Source: Theobroma cacao
Taxonomy: Eukaryota; Streptophyta; Magnoliopsida; Malvales; Malvaceae
Direction of reading: 5' to 3'
DNA length: 64,000 nt
Assembly: GCF_000208745.1 (NCBI RefSeq)
Contig: NC_030851.1
Span: 21,007,567 to 21,071,566, forward strand
Shown here one piece after another: positions 35,095 to 45,782 of this stretch. The position numbers and the translations under genes were made by a program. Numbering within the stretch: the stretch's first letter is position 1; each line of letters starts with the position of its first letter. The notes below the pieces were generated by a model. The model saw only the letters and a list, made by a program, of their open reading frames with translations. It made no database searches and was not told the DNA's origin.

Positions 35095-35837
35095 ATAACT
35101 GAAGCTACCACTTCTTCCATGAATTGTTGAAGCTATAAAGTAATGCAGGATCCTAGTTTGTGGACTCCTAATAAAACTTGCATAACTTCTAAAAGAATAC
35201 CTTTCCTTTTTCCCAGTGATTCCTTCCCACAGGGATGAGGGATCATAATCTTTTGGGATTTCATAATTTCCTACATTACACTCAATGCCCATCAATTTTC
35301 CCAGATCAGTGGCAGTAACCACAAATTCCTTCATATTTAGAAATACACTAATACCATCCTCAACAAAGTCACCTGGATCATCAAGCTCAGATTCATCTAG
35401 TGCAATGCTAGAAAAAAATTCTTTTACAAGACTAGCACTATAAGTCTTATTTTCAAAAACACATAATTTCTTCAATTTTATCTCTTCAAAATATTATGAC
35501 AAACCCTCTTTGATCTCTGGAACTTCATTAAAACTATCCCATTCAAAATACTTTCCACAGGAAATGGGTGCATTCTCTATTTTCCTAAATCTTTCTTCAT
35601 GAATCTTCTTCCTAAATTTTGAGGAAGAATAATTACCTTTTTACCAGATTTTTCTGTCTTCTTTTCTTTCTTTGACTTCGATGCTTTCTCTTCCTATTTT
35701 TTCCCTACTTTTTCAATTACTGAAACTAGCTCATTCTTCTTCCTTTTCTTTTGAACCTTGGATAGTGGACTATCTTCCATGGGACGTTTACCTTTTCTTT
35801 TCTCCAAAATATCGCTCGATAGTGAGGATTTAGCCAT
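35095..35837 (-). pseudogene. Copia-2 additional (env-like) ORF, N-terminal part
   Basis: Begins with ATG at 35837-35835 (MAKSSLSSD), followed by a Lys-rich, nuclear-localisation-like stretch broken by stops, and then a folded segment open from 35475. That segment contains NKTYSASLVKEFF, VEDGISVFLNMKEF, LGKLMGIEC and ILHYFIASTIHGRSGSF. Across the solo LTR it joins the C-terminal part, because the sequence up to SFSYVS and the following DMWLMEHAF run belong together. Plant env-like or putative plant-transposon domain proteins share this layout. I see no clear signal peptide or membrane segment. Degenerate. Confidence 0.7.
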
Positions 35838-36247
35838 CGATTTTGGCAAATTTAGTCTTAGGGTTTAGAGAGTTTAAGATGAGGGGTTTTGGTTTTAAAG
35901 AGAACGATTTCAGATGAGAAAGAATAAAAGACAGGGTGTGGAGTTATGAGAGGTTATTACTCTCCCTTTTTAAATTCGATCAGACCTTCTTTTTTCAAAA
36001 TTCAAAAATTTGGCTCCCATTTCTTTTTCATTTGACAGTTTTTCTTTTTCTTCTTCCCCCGTTATGCTTTTCTTTGTCCTTAGATTTTATTATTTTTATT
36101 TTCATTTCTTAACTGACTAAGTTTTACCTTTAACTGACTAAGTTAAGCATTCTAAAAAAAGGATCAACACAAAATGCTTTTAATCAGCTAATTGATTTTC
36201 TTAATCAACTATATTTCTACTAACCTATAAAAAAACTCAAAAATGTA
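35838..36247 (-). other. Copia-2 spacer between pol and env-like ORF
   Basis: Non-coding, with a T/C-rich stretch and, at about 36115-36220, another cluster of TTAACTGACTAAG / TTAATCAGCTAATTGA words resembling the LTR palindromes. Confidence 0.55.
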
Positions 36248-36901
36248 CCTACAGTTCTTTTGCATTAAGCATACCTAGATTTCTCTTAATTTCACAAAAT
36301 CTTTGCTCATTTAAGTGTTTGGTAAATATATCAACCAATTGATGCAAGGTGTTGACATATTCAATCTTAATGTCTCCCTTAAGCACATGATCTCAAATAA
36401 AATAATGTCGAATTTCAATATGCTTGGTTCAAAAGTGCTGAACTAGATTTTTTGAGATGTTTATAGCACTTGTGTTATCACAAAGTATGGGTATATTATG
36501 CATGGTTACTCCAAAATCTTTTAATTATTGTTTAATCCAAATAATTTGAGCATAGCAACTACCTAAGGATATGTATTCAACTTCAGCTATTAAAAGTGCA
36601 ATAGAGTTTTGTTTCTTACTTGACCAAGATACAAGCATATTTCCTAGAAACTGACAAGTGCTACTAGTGCTTTTCTTATCCATTTTACTTCTAGCAAAAT
36701 CAGCATCAGAGTATCCAATAAAACTACAGGATGATGCTCTTGGATACCATAGTCCTAAAGTTTGTGTGTTCAAGAGATACCTAAAGATTCTTTTTATAGC
36801 AGTTAAATGTGACTCTTTGGGATGAGATTAAAAACGTGCACACAAGCGTACACTAAATTGTATGTCAGGTCTGCTAGCAGTTAAGTAGAGCAAAGAGCCA
36901 A
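36248..36901 (-). pseudogene. Copia-2 RNase H and connection domain
   Basis: Minus-strand reading of the end of pol. It has a SLLYLTASRPDI-like segment just after RT, then YSDADFARSKMDKKSTS, GNMLVSWSSKKQNSIAL and EVEYISL in an open run at 36773-36525, followed by LCDNTSAI, KHIEIRHY and DIFTKHL before the end near 36260. The order and words are those of Ty1/copia RNase H, which degrades the RNA strand during reverse transcription. Several stops are present. Confidence 0.85.
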
Positions 36902-37846
36902 TCATACTTGTATAAAACTTTTGATCACTGGTGTGCTGATTGACTTCAGCTTCAGCATATCAAACTTTTTCAGCATGTCTTGAATGTATCTTTCTTGATT
37001 TATAAAGATGCCCTCCTCACTTTGTTTGATTTTAAGCCCAAGAAAGAATTTTAGTTCACCCATCATGCTCATTTTGAACTCACCCTGCATTTCTTTGACA
37101 AAGTTCTTACACAAAGCCTCATTAGTCGCACTAAATACAATATCATCCACATAAATTTGAACCACAATTAAATCATTCAAGTATTTCTTAATAAACAATG
37201 TTGTATCAATACTTCCTCTAATATACCCCTTTTCAACTAAGAACTTTGAGAGTCCTTCACACCAAGCTCTTGGAGCTTGTTTTAGTCCATATAAGGCTTT
37301 ATGCTGTTTGAAAACATAATCAAGCTTTTCAAAATCCTCAAACTCAGGGGGTTGTTTGACATAGACTTTTTCTTGAAGAAGACCATTTAAAAATGCACTT
37401 TTCACATCCATTTGAAATAATTTGAAATTCATGAAGCATGCAAATGCAAGTAATAATCTTATGGCTTCTATCCTAGCAATTGGAGCAAAAGTTTCATCAT
37501 AATCAATACTTTTTTCCTGATTATATCCTTGAGCCACTAGCCTAGCTTTGTTTCTTATTGCATTACCTTGCTCATCTATCTTGTTTCTAAACACCCACTT
37601 TGTATGAACAATTGGGTGATTAAATGGCCTAGAAACCAATGTCCATACTTTGTTTCTTTTAAATTGATCAAGTTCTTCTTGCATGGCTAATATCCAACTT
37701 TCTTCTTTTTCTGCCTCTCTAAAGTTTTTGGGCTCGATTTGTGAGATGAAGGTTGAGAATTCACATGTTTCTCTAGTTCCTCTTCTGGTTTTAACTTCTT
37801 CTGAAGGATCACCAATAATTTGCTCTTTGGGTGATCTTTTTGGCAT
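36902..37846 (-). pseudogene. Copia-2 reverse transcriptase, long open segment
   Basis: A 314-residue open frame covering the Ty1/copia reverse transcriptase (RVT_2 type). Landmarks by residue: EESWILAMQEEL (48-59), KWVFRNKID (83-91), ARLVAQGYNQ (101-110), FAPIARIEAIR (120-130), DVKSAFLNG (147-155), LYGLKQAPRAW (185-195), and the catalytic IYVDDIVFSAT (231-241) with both aspartates present. MMGELKFFLGLKI and IKQSEEGIFINQ follow, characteristic of Sirevirus-like RTs. It is the best preserved enzyme domain in the window. The preceding integrase is in another frame, ending at a TAG near 37851. Confidence 0.92.
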
Positions 37847-37850
37847 ATTT

Positions 37851-39063
37851 CTAGCTCTTTAGAAGATCAATATGTTGACTTTCAGTTCTTTGTAGATTTT
37901 CTAAAGATGGAGCTTCTATTTCTCTTCCCAGAGAGTTTCCTTCATTGTTTTTCTTATTTTCCAAGCTCATTTCTTCCATTTGTCTCTCAAGGTCCTCTGC
38001 ATCATTTTCATCAACAAGAACTTCCTTTTGTAAGGCATTAGTTTCATCAAAAACTACATGAGTGGACTCTTCAATTGTTAAAGTTCTTTTGTTAAAAATT
38101 CTATAAGCTTTGGAATTCAATGCATACCCTAGAAATATTGCCTCATCACTTTTAGCATCAAATTTTCCAAGAAAATGTTTTCCATTGTTGAAAATAAAGT
38201 ATTTACAGCCAAAGCTTCTAAAATGAGAAATGTTTGGTTTTCTACCTTTGTATAATTCACAGGGAGTTTTAGATATCATAGCTCTTATTGAAACTCTATT
38301 AAGAATGTAGGTTGCTATATTTACAGCTTCTGCCCTAAAATACTTTAGTAGATTGTTTTCACAAAGCATGGTTCGAGCCGTTTCTTTTAAAGTTCAATTT
38401 TTTCTCTCAATAACCCCATTTTGTTGAGGTGTTCTAGGCGTTGAAAAGTTGTGATTTAACCCTTTTTCATTGCAAAAGTTTTCAAAATCATCTCTTTCAA
38501 ACTCTTCTCCATGATCACTTATAATGCTAACAATGAGAAGTCTTTTTTCATTTTGAACTCTCTTATAGAGATTTGCAAATATAGGTAATGCATCATTTTT
38601 GTGAGCAAGGAAGTAGACCCAAGTATATCTAGAATAGTCATCAACTATCACAAACCTATATGATTTACCTCCTAAGCTAGTTGTGTTGATGGGACCAAAT
38701 AGATTAATATGCAACAATTCAAAAGGTCTAGTGGTTGAGATAACCTTTTTTTAGCTTTGAAAGATGTTCTAACTTGTTTCCCTAATTGGTAAGCATCACA
38801 AATCTTATCATTCTCAAATTTCATTTCAAGCAATCCAATAACCAAATTTTTTCTTATTAGTTTTGAGATGGTATGCATGCTTACATGTCTAAGTCTTCTA
38901 TGCCATAACCAGCTATCATTTCCATCATTTACCATAAGATATGTCTCACAATCTAACTCAAGATCTTCAAGAAATATAACATACATGTTTTTTGTTCTAT
39001 TTCTTATGAATGAAATTTTTCTGGTACTAATATCTATAACTTCACATTTATGTGAAACAAAAT
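37851..39063 (-). pseudogene. Copia-2 integrase
   Basis: The pre-integrase region (39063-38700) has DSWLWHRRLRHVS, with the zinc-binding His pair, and DAYQLGKQ. The core (38717-38394) has YRFVIVDDYSRY, ISDHGEEFE with the second catalytic Asp, and TPQQNGVIERKN with the catalytic Glu. The first catalytic Asp, normally in a DLFGP motif, reads NLFGP (Asp to Asn). A TGA after ERKN stands where Arg is usual. The C-terminal part (38369-37851) has PCELYKGRKPNISHFRSFGC and FLGYALNSKAYRIFN. The protein ends abruptly at 39063, where LTR-B3 begins; protease and gag are not found to the right. Confidence 0.85.
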
Positions 39064-39454
39064 TGTGAGACCTCAACCTCTATAGGCTTGTAACTAGGCA
39101 TAGACACAATAACACAAGCTAAGGGCAATTTCATCATTTTCTCTAACAAGCTCCCAGAAGAAAGTTTTATGATATTTTAAGGTCTAAATAGGCATAAGAT
39201 TGCATAAATGATGTTTAATGATGAAAACACGAAGAAAACTAGAAATGATAATAATTTTCACAACAGGGGCAAAATGGTCATTTTGCACCTCGAGTCAAAA
39301 CTTTTAAAAGTTTCACAAACCCGAGCATGTCTAGACCATTATGGACTTGGTCTCAATGTTAAAAGAGTAAAAAGATTGCACAAAGGGTTGCATGAGAACA
39401 AGCTAACTAGTTAAGGGCATTTTCGTAATTTCAAAGGAATGGATAAATTTGAGT

Positions 39455-39462
39455 TATAAATA
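39455..39462 (+). promoter_or_regulatory. TATA box of LTR-B3
   Basis: TATAAATA about 390 bases into the LTR. It is followed by the CT-rich stretch CTTCTCCTTCCAACAGC, where transcription would start. The same arrangement is in LTR-B4. Confidence 0.6.
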
Positions 39463-40324
39463 TCTTCTCCTTCCAACAGCTTCTTGAAATTCCAGCAGCT
39501 TCTTCTTCTTCTTCGCCTCTCAATTCATGTTACTTCCAACCTCCGTGGAAGCTTGATATAGAGTTTGCATAATTTTCTCTCTCTAGCTTTAATTTTCATA
39601 CCTTGGTGCCCTTTTGACTAGAATCCTTGTATTCTTTCACTCTCTCACTTCAAAACCCTTGATAAATCTTATTTCCATACTTTCTCTCACTAGCTGGGCA
39701 TTCTAGAAAGAGAAAAAGAGAATTACCCCATTTGTTTGGAAGCTATTGGAAAATAATTCAACTACAAAGAAACCCTAGGGTGAGTGATGAACTAAGCTTG
39801 TTTTTTTTTTTTAGCTGTGGATAATAGTTAGTAATCGGGATTATGAATTGTTTTATTATTGACGATGTTCATTCATTTTATAGTGATTAAGATAGTGAAC
39901 ATAGATAGCCATTTAAAGTAGCAATTGAAAGCTTGCTAAGGGATAGCTTTTAGGGTTTATAAGTATGAATTGACACTAAGGTAATGTTAATTTGACGGTA
40001 GGTTTTAAAGAAGCCCCATCACCTTAATTGGATCATTAGGGGAATTAGAGTCAGCTAAAGGCTCAACAATATACCGGTGAGTGAACTGCCTTCAAAACTT
40101 GTTTTGGGGAATATAATGTATTTGCCACACATTTGAATGAATTATCAAGTTTTTCATAAAAACAAGTGCCTTGGGAACAAGCTTTTGTTAAATGGTTTTA
40201 TGTTATGATATCTGATTGCTATGGATTCAAACACTATTTCATTATGATGATATATATATATATGTGTGTTGTGCATGATGATTGATATTATGTATGATGA
40301 CTGTAACCGTGTGTGTGCACGATA

Positions 40325-40490
40325 TGAGGGATGCACATGCCGGTGATGATGGTGGCGTGAGAGATGGATGATGATAGTGCCCGTGTGCACGATGTGGGGG
40401 GATGTACACGATGGCACTGATTGTGCACGATGTGGGGGGATGCACACGATGGCGCCAGCTATGTGCATGATGTGGGGGGATGTATATGAG
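40325..40490. repeat. 38-40 base minisatellite in LTR-B3
   Basis: Three clear copies of a unit with TGTGCACGATGTGGGGGGAT followed by a GYACACGATGGC end, at 40384, 40422 and 40462. Each unit is a hairpin (GTGCA...TGCAC) with a G-rich loop. It is distantly related to the 42-base unit of LTR-B2 and LTR-B4. Confidence 0.88.
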
Positions 40491-40704
40491 CCGGGTGTGA
40501 TTATGATGATATTGATGTTTATCTATGTAATTATGCATATTTATACTTATGAAATGAAAGCTCATGAAAATGATATATGATTGACATATATGTGAAATTT
40601 GATACATTGTACTTTGAGAATTTTCATGTGTTTTATGTTGATTTTGTTAGTTTAGCAGGATGGCCTTTTATTGAGTGAAGGGAAACCTTTTTCTTGGTGC
40701 TCTA

Positions 40705-41127
40705 TTTCTCGCTGTAGCAAGATTCATTTTTGCTGCAGCGAGAAACTCTCGAGTTTTTGGAAGGTAGCTGGCAAACAACTCGCTGCAAAGAGAATGCATT
40801 TTCGTTGCAACGAGAAAATACTATAGCATTCTCACTGCAACAAGAAAGTTTCTGTCTTAGGGCAAAATTTCGCTTTAGCGAGATTCATTCTCGCTACAGC
40901 GAAAAACTTTCTGTTTTGTCCTACATCTTAAGCAATTGTTGCCCTATTATCCACTTCTGTGCTACCATATTTGAGCATGGACTTCCAACATTAAGGAATA
41001 AATGAATTAAGTTTAAAATGAGGAGGTTTGGTAAGAAACCCTTGGCCAGTTAAAAAACCCTTGGTTAGTTGATAATTTAAATCTAGTGTCGTTGCAGCGA
41101 AAATTCATTCTCGTTGCAGCGAGGACC
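40705..41127. repeat. CTCGCTGCAGCGAG palindrome array in LTR-B3
   Basis: At least nine variants of TTCTCGCTGCAGCGAGAA occur between 40705 and 40911, mostly in pairs around a GATTCATT-like spacer. One more pair lies at about 41088-41127. Pairs recur at roughly 70 bases. Confidence 0.88.
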
Positions 41128-41755
41128 CATCGTTTATTTGACCTAATTCGCATGAATGCTATTAAAGTTTTCACTCTCCAAATCCTTTGTTGAGCATGGA
41201 CCCTTTTCATAAAGTGATTTACTCATGTGGGGTTTACATGAGGGGTTAAATAAGAACTAAAATAAATCGTATTGTTTTGAAAAAATGAATGCATCATGAT
41301 TTTGTTAAACATTCCTTATGGTATGTTTGTTCCCTTCTTGTTCACTCACTAGGTTTATACTCACCGTTTTCAACTTCATGTTTTCAGATCACGAGGCAGT
41401 TGGTAACTAGGTCAAGGTGCCCTTATAGACTCAACTATTGGTAGGTGTCTCGGCATTCAGTAGTTGTACATTCGTCTGAGTCTCTCCGCTAGAAATCAAG
41501 TCTTCTTTTTGAGTTGTATAGACAAACCTAATGTAAATTATTAAGATACACGTTGTAGACAATGTATATACACTTGTTTAGTATGCCATATGAGGTGGCA
41601 ATATTTAATATTATTTTGATCCTAAGTTATGAAATGTGACTTAGCAGTTTATGATGGAATGATGAACATGTCAGATTAATAGGCTTGCTTGGGCTTAGTG
41701 GACTACGTCCATTGGGCCCATGTGCCAGTCATGGCCTGAAATTTGGGTCGTGACA

Positions 41756-42539
41756 CATGAGTTGGTTTATGTGGCTATACACTTTGATTTCTTTACATGC
41801 CACACATTTTGGGAGCGTGCATACCTTTATACCATATTTCATATTTTGATGGTAAAAGATATTTTCAGTAATTGAAACTCTTTCTGTTACACTTATTTTT
41901 GGCATTATTTTGCCAAAGAAAGCATTGTATTATGATTCTACGATATTATTTTTACAAGGCACAAATATCCTTACAAGGCACAAATATCCTTATTGTGATT
42001 TGGTTTATAAGATTAGCATTTCATACTCTGAATTTATCATTCAAATGATCTGCTTATTGCTTGTTTCCCATCTGCTCCCTGCTCATGGAGCCGATGATCA
42101 CTGAGTCTATGAAACTACCCCCTTATTTCCCTTTTACAGATAGTGATCGGCCTAGTGTGCAATTCATCGGCACTTATGGTCCATTGTAGATAGGTAAAAA
42201 CATCTCATAGCATTTCATTCCAAGTCACTCCACTACTAGAGATCAAGTTGTAGCACTTTGTTTATTTAATTGTAAATGGATAGTGGCCTTGGTGTAAGTA
42301 TTAAATTGGAGATTTTAGACTTCATTGTATATACTTATGATTATATGTTTTAAAGATTGAATTGATTATTATAATTATGGTTCAAGTTATGATACGAAAG
42401 AATATGGTTTAAGCACTAATATGGATCGGTGAACGAGTATAGTGCATTATTAGGAATCTCTAATAAGGCTTACTTGGGTCTGATGGGCTATGCCTATTAG
42501 GCCCATGCGCGGGTCATGGCCCAGGATTTGGGCTGGACA
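41756..42539 (+). repeat. LTR fragment K, 3' part
   Basis: Ends GGCTGGACA at 42539 after a terminal block (GGCTTACTTGGGTCTGATGGGC, GCGGGTCATGGCCCAGGATTTGGG) clearly related to the LTR-B terminus. Its middle (TTGCTTGTTTCCCATC...GATGATCACTGAG) is homologous, inverted, to LTR-J near 46150. The 5' part is missing. No gene. Confidence 0.6.
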
Positions 42540-44215
42540 TTACCACCATCTCTGCAGGCATATAAAAAATTCACAAGGGGAAGGGACTCCACTCAACCTC
42601 AAATCAAATCAACATTTGGAATTCATCCCTTGCACGAAATACAAATCCACAAATACGGCCACCATGCCTTTGACATTCCATATGTCTATATCAAATCAAG
42701 AACCACATTTTACGAGCTTCAAATCGTCTATAAGCTCGATATGGTTCTAATTGCCTCTAAGTTTCTGAGGCATAAGCTACTCAATTACTTTGAAAATCGT
42801 TCATCTAAGATAATCTACTCCTACATGTTCATCATATCCTCTAGACTTCCTAGTCTAGATTCACACAATCAACATAGGCCACCAAATGGCTAGTCCTGAG
42901 CACACACATCACAGCACATATAATCACATGTTCTTTAGCCTAGGCATGTTCATCAAGGCCTACATATAAAATCTAGTACCATTGTAGTGCATCTATCATG
43001 TGTCATGCATCTCATGCATTTTAAATTAACCCACTCATAGTGACAAATTAGAGGTGCTCCACAGCCAAGCTCAACTTCAGCCTCCAATCACCTTCTAGCT
43101 CACCAATGAGTTAAATAGCTCAACTTTCCCTTTAGGACACATCAAACATCAAAATATAATTAAACTCTTAGCTTTCAAAAATACCTAGATTTTCTAAAAA
43201 TAACTAAATTCTTAGCAATCAAACATTCAAGCTCAAATCCTTCAATAATGAGCTAAACCCATACCTTGGAAGCTAGATTGCACAAATCTAAACTCTAAAT
43301 TCTAGCAAAATCGAGGGAGACTCACCAAAGTTGGAAAAATTGGTTTTCTAGGTTATTATCTAATTAAATTGAGAACTAATCGGTTAAAAGGCTTAATATT
43401 ACCTCTAAAGGCATTTCCCAAGCTCCAAATCACCTCAAATAATCTCAAAAATCCATTTGGGGGCTTAGAGTTTTGGAGGGTTAAAGAGAGAGAGAGAGAG
43501 TTAGGGTTTTGTTTTGAATGGGCGAATAGCCCAGGACCTCTTTTTTATTTTGTTTCTCCTTAATGATGTATCGATACATTTGCGAATGTATTGATACATT
43601 TACACAAATTTCATTTAAATCTATCGAAACATTAAGCAATGTACCAATAGAAATGATACAAAATGCTCGCTACCCAAAAATGTATCTATACATGGGGGAA
43701 TGTATCGATACTTTTTTCCCTGAGTACCCTTTGGGTGCACTTTGCTTCAAATATATCAATACATTTGGACAATGTATTGATACATGTTCATCCTACCATG
43801 AATGTATCGATACAATTTCTTTCATATGCCTTATGTTGTTCGTCCTGCCAAGAATGTATTGATACATTTAGGAATGTATCAATACATTTTCCCCTATAGG
43901 TAGTTTTCAGCTTCCCTAAGTTCTAAAAATCCAAACTTCAACACCCAAGAATCATCCCTACTTAAATCATAATTCTCATAACCATTTAAACTCGTATCTC
44001 ATATACACATTTCCTCAAACATAATACTAAATTCTAATCAAAACCTCAAACAATAAGATTTATCACATATTTTCATAAAAATATGCTTAAGTGTCAATAT
44101 GCATATTACCATACACTTGGCATACTTAACATATCATCAAAATCCTCAAAGCACAATATATTTCATAACTCATCCTTAATTAACTTAATTTACACTAAAA
44201 ATTGAGGGTGTTACA
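42540..44215 (-). repeat. LTR-F2, 3' LTR of gypsy F (left edge approximate)
   Basis: The right end GAGGGTGTTACA (44215) is followed by a polypurine-like tract and then the end of a chromovirus integrase. On the minus strand the LTR starts TGTAACACCCTC. It aligns with LTR-F1 (6680-8126) in several blocks. The left edge is not marked by a clear TG. Contains a palindrome array (43563-43890) and a (GA)n tract near 43487. ORFs across the array are not genes. Confidence 0.75.
43563..43890. repeat. TGTATCGATACA palindrome array in LTR-F2
   Basis: Pairs of TGTATCGATACA variants separated by about 10 bases recur at 43566-43602, 43620-43650, 43680-43712, 43754-43788, 43801 and 43856-43890. The array lies 325-650 bases from the LTR start, the same place as the differently worded array of LTR-F1. 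Confidence 0.9.
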
Positions 44216-44235
44216 TTATGCCCTCTTTATAGGAA
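44216..44235 (-). other. Gypsy F polypurine tract
   Basis: Minus strand TATAAAGAGGGCATAA directly before the LTR start. Weak, but in the correct place. Confidence 0.55.
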
Positions 44236-44264
44236 ATTCATCCCCAAATTTAATCAGACACAAC

Positions 44265-44880
44265 ACATTACAAATAAATTAAGCCTCAAACAAATGGGGA
44301 TACTTCTCTTGCCTTTCCTCTTCAAGTTCCCATGTGGCTTTCTCAACAAAATGGCTTTGCCATAGCAATGTCGTTAGAGTGAAGCCGTTTCACTTTTCAA
44401 TCCAATATGGCTACAAGTTTCTCCTCATAACTAAGTCTATCTTGTAATTGGACTTCATCATATCTTATAACATGCAAAGGATTGCAAACATATTTCCTAA
44501 TCATGGATACATGAAAGATTGGATGGCAACTAGACAAATTTGGCGATAATGCCAAGTGATAAGCAACTGCGTTAATGTGCTTGAACACTTCAAAGGGTCC
44601 AATGCATTTACGGCTCAATTTCCCTTTCTTTTTGAACCTCTTAACCCCCTTAGTTGGTGAGATTTTCAAAAATACAAAGTCGCCAACCTCGAACTCCAAA
44701 GGCCTATGCTTATTCTCGACGTAAGATTTCTAACAACTGTGAGCCATTAGCATCCTTTCTTGCTTCACATGGACTCATCGCTCAGCTTCTTGGACCATCT
44801 TCGACCCCAAGAGTTTTTGTTCCCCTACTTCAAGCCAACCTATAAGTGATCTACATCTTCGCCCATACCATGCTTCATAG
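44265..44880 (-). pseudogene. Gypsy F integrase C-terminus with chromodomain-like tail
   Basis: An open run at 44699-44397 contains FEVGDFVFLKISPTKG, IGPFEVFKHI, YHLALSPNLS, HPIFHVSMIRKY, LSYEEK and AILD. This is the GPF/Y-type integrase C-terminus of plant gypsy elements. After a frameshift, the sequence ends VEKATWELEEERQEKYPHLF near 44265-44330 and stops. The EATWE-like tail is the end of a chromodomain remnant seen in Tekay-type chromoviruses, where it guides integration. Upstream, YEAWYGRRCRS (about 44870-44845) leads to the core. Confidence 0.85.
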
Positions 44881-45782
44881 GGTGCCACATCAATTGTTGC
44901 TTGATAACTATTGTTATATGCAAACTCGGCCAAAGGCAGATAAGAGTTCCATGCAACTCTAAAGTCAAGCGCAATTGCTCCCAACATATCCTCGAGTGTC
45001 TAAATGGTGCACTCAGATTGGCCATCTGTCTGTGGGAGGAAAGCCATACTAAAATACAGTATTATGCCTAAAGCCTCTTGCAATTTTCTCCAAAATTGAC
45101 TCGTGAACTACAGTCGCCTGTTGAACACTATCATTACCGAAGCACCATGTAACCTCACAATCTCATTAATATAAATCTAGGCGTACCAAGCTACTTCGTA
45201 CTTAGTCTTGATCGATAGAAAATGAGCTAACTTAGTCTATTTTTTATTATAACGCAAATGGCATCATAACCACCTCTAACTTATGGTAAACTCATCATAA
45301 AGTCCATCGTTACATGTTCCCACTTCCACTCAAGTATCTATAACAATTGCAACAGTCTCAAAGCTCTATGATGTTCAGCCTTCACTTGTTGACATATCAA
45401 GCACTAGCTTGATTACTATTCTTATAAGCAAACTCAACCAAAGGCAAGTACTGATTCCATGAGTCTCCAAAGTCAAGCACTATTACTCTCAACATATCCT
45501 TGAGAGTCTAAATCATGTGCTCGGATTGGTCGTCCATTTGTGGATGAAAGGCCATTCTAAAATCCAAACTTGTACCTAAGGCTTCTTGCAATTTCCTCCA
45601 AAACTGACTAGTAAACTATGATCCTCTATCGGATACTATCATCACTGAAACACCATGTAGCCTCACAGTATCTTCAATACAAATTTTGGCGTACCAAGCT
45701 GCTTCGTACTTAGTCTTGACCGATAGAAAATGAGCTAACACAGCTAGTCGATTTTTTATTATCACCTAAATGGCATCATAAT
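44881..45782 (-). pseudogene. Gypsy F integrase core, copies 1 and part of 2 of a triplication
   Basis: Minus-strand integrase core. Reading left to right, the segment from the AYNNSYQ region through QTDGQSE, SDRD, the KYEVARYA region, the TMDFVMGLP region and CQQVKAEH occupies about 44905-45400. It then restarts at about 45405 with another NS.QAS / AEFAY segment and repeats until 45782, where solo LTR-J interrupts it. The remainder and a third copy lie at 52536-53160. All copies carry stops. Retroviral-type integrases have a single core, so this is a duplicated defective gene. Confidence 0.75.

Larger units (their letters stand above)
39064..41755 (+). repeat. LTR-B3, plus orientation, no matching TSD
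   Basis: A 2692-base LTR running TGTGAGACC to GGGTCGTGACA, aligning with LTR-B4 from end to end. The 3' two-thirds also align with inverted B1 and B2. Flanks are AAAAT and CATGA, which do not match, so this is not a simple solo-LTR insertion. Contains a TATA box (39455-39462), a 39-base minisatellite (about 40325-40490) and a palindrome array (40705-41127). No gene. Confidence 0.9.

Noticed and set aside
40154..40607. His/Ile-rich frames of 104 and 121 residues
   Set aside because: Shadow of the hairpin minisatellite and a (TA)n tract in LTR-B3.
42516..42893. 125-residue frame
   Set aside because: In the LTR-K to LTR-F2 boundary region; no recognisable domain, no start context, no counterpart in LTR-F1.
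43563..43899. Cys/Ile-rich frames with repeated CIDTF and NVSIHF words
   Set aside because: Translations of the TGTATCGATACA array; the repetition is at DNA level.
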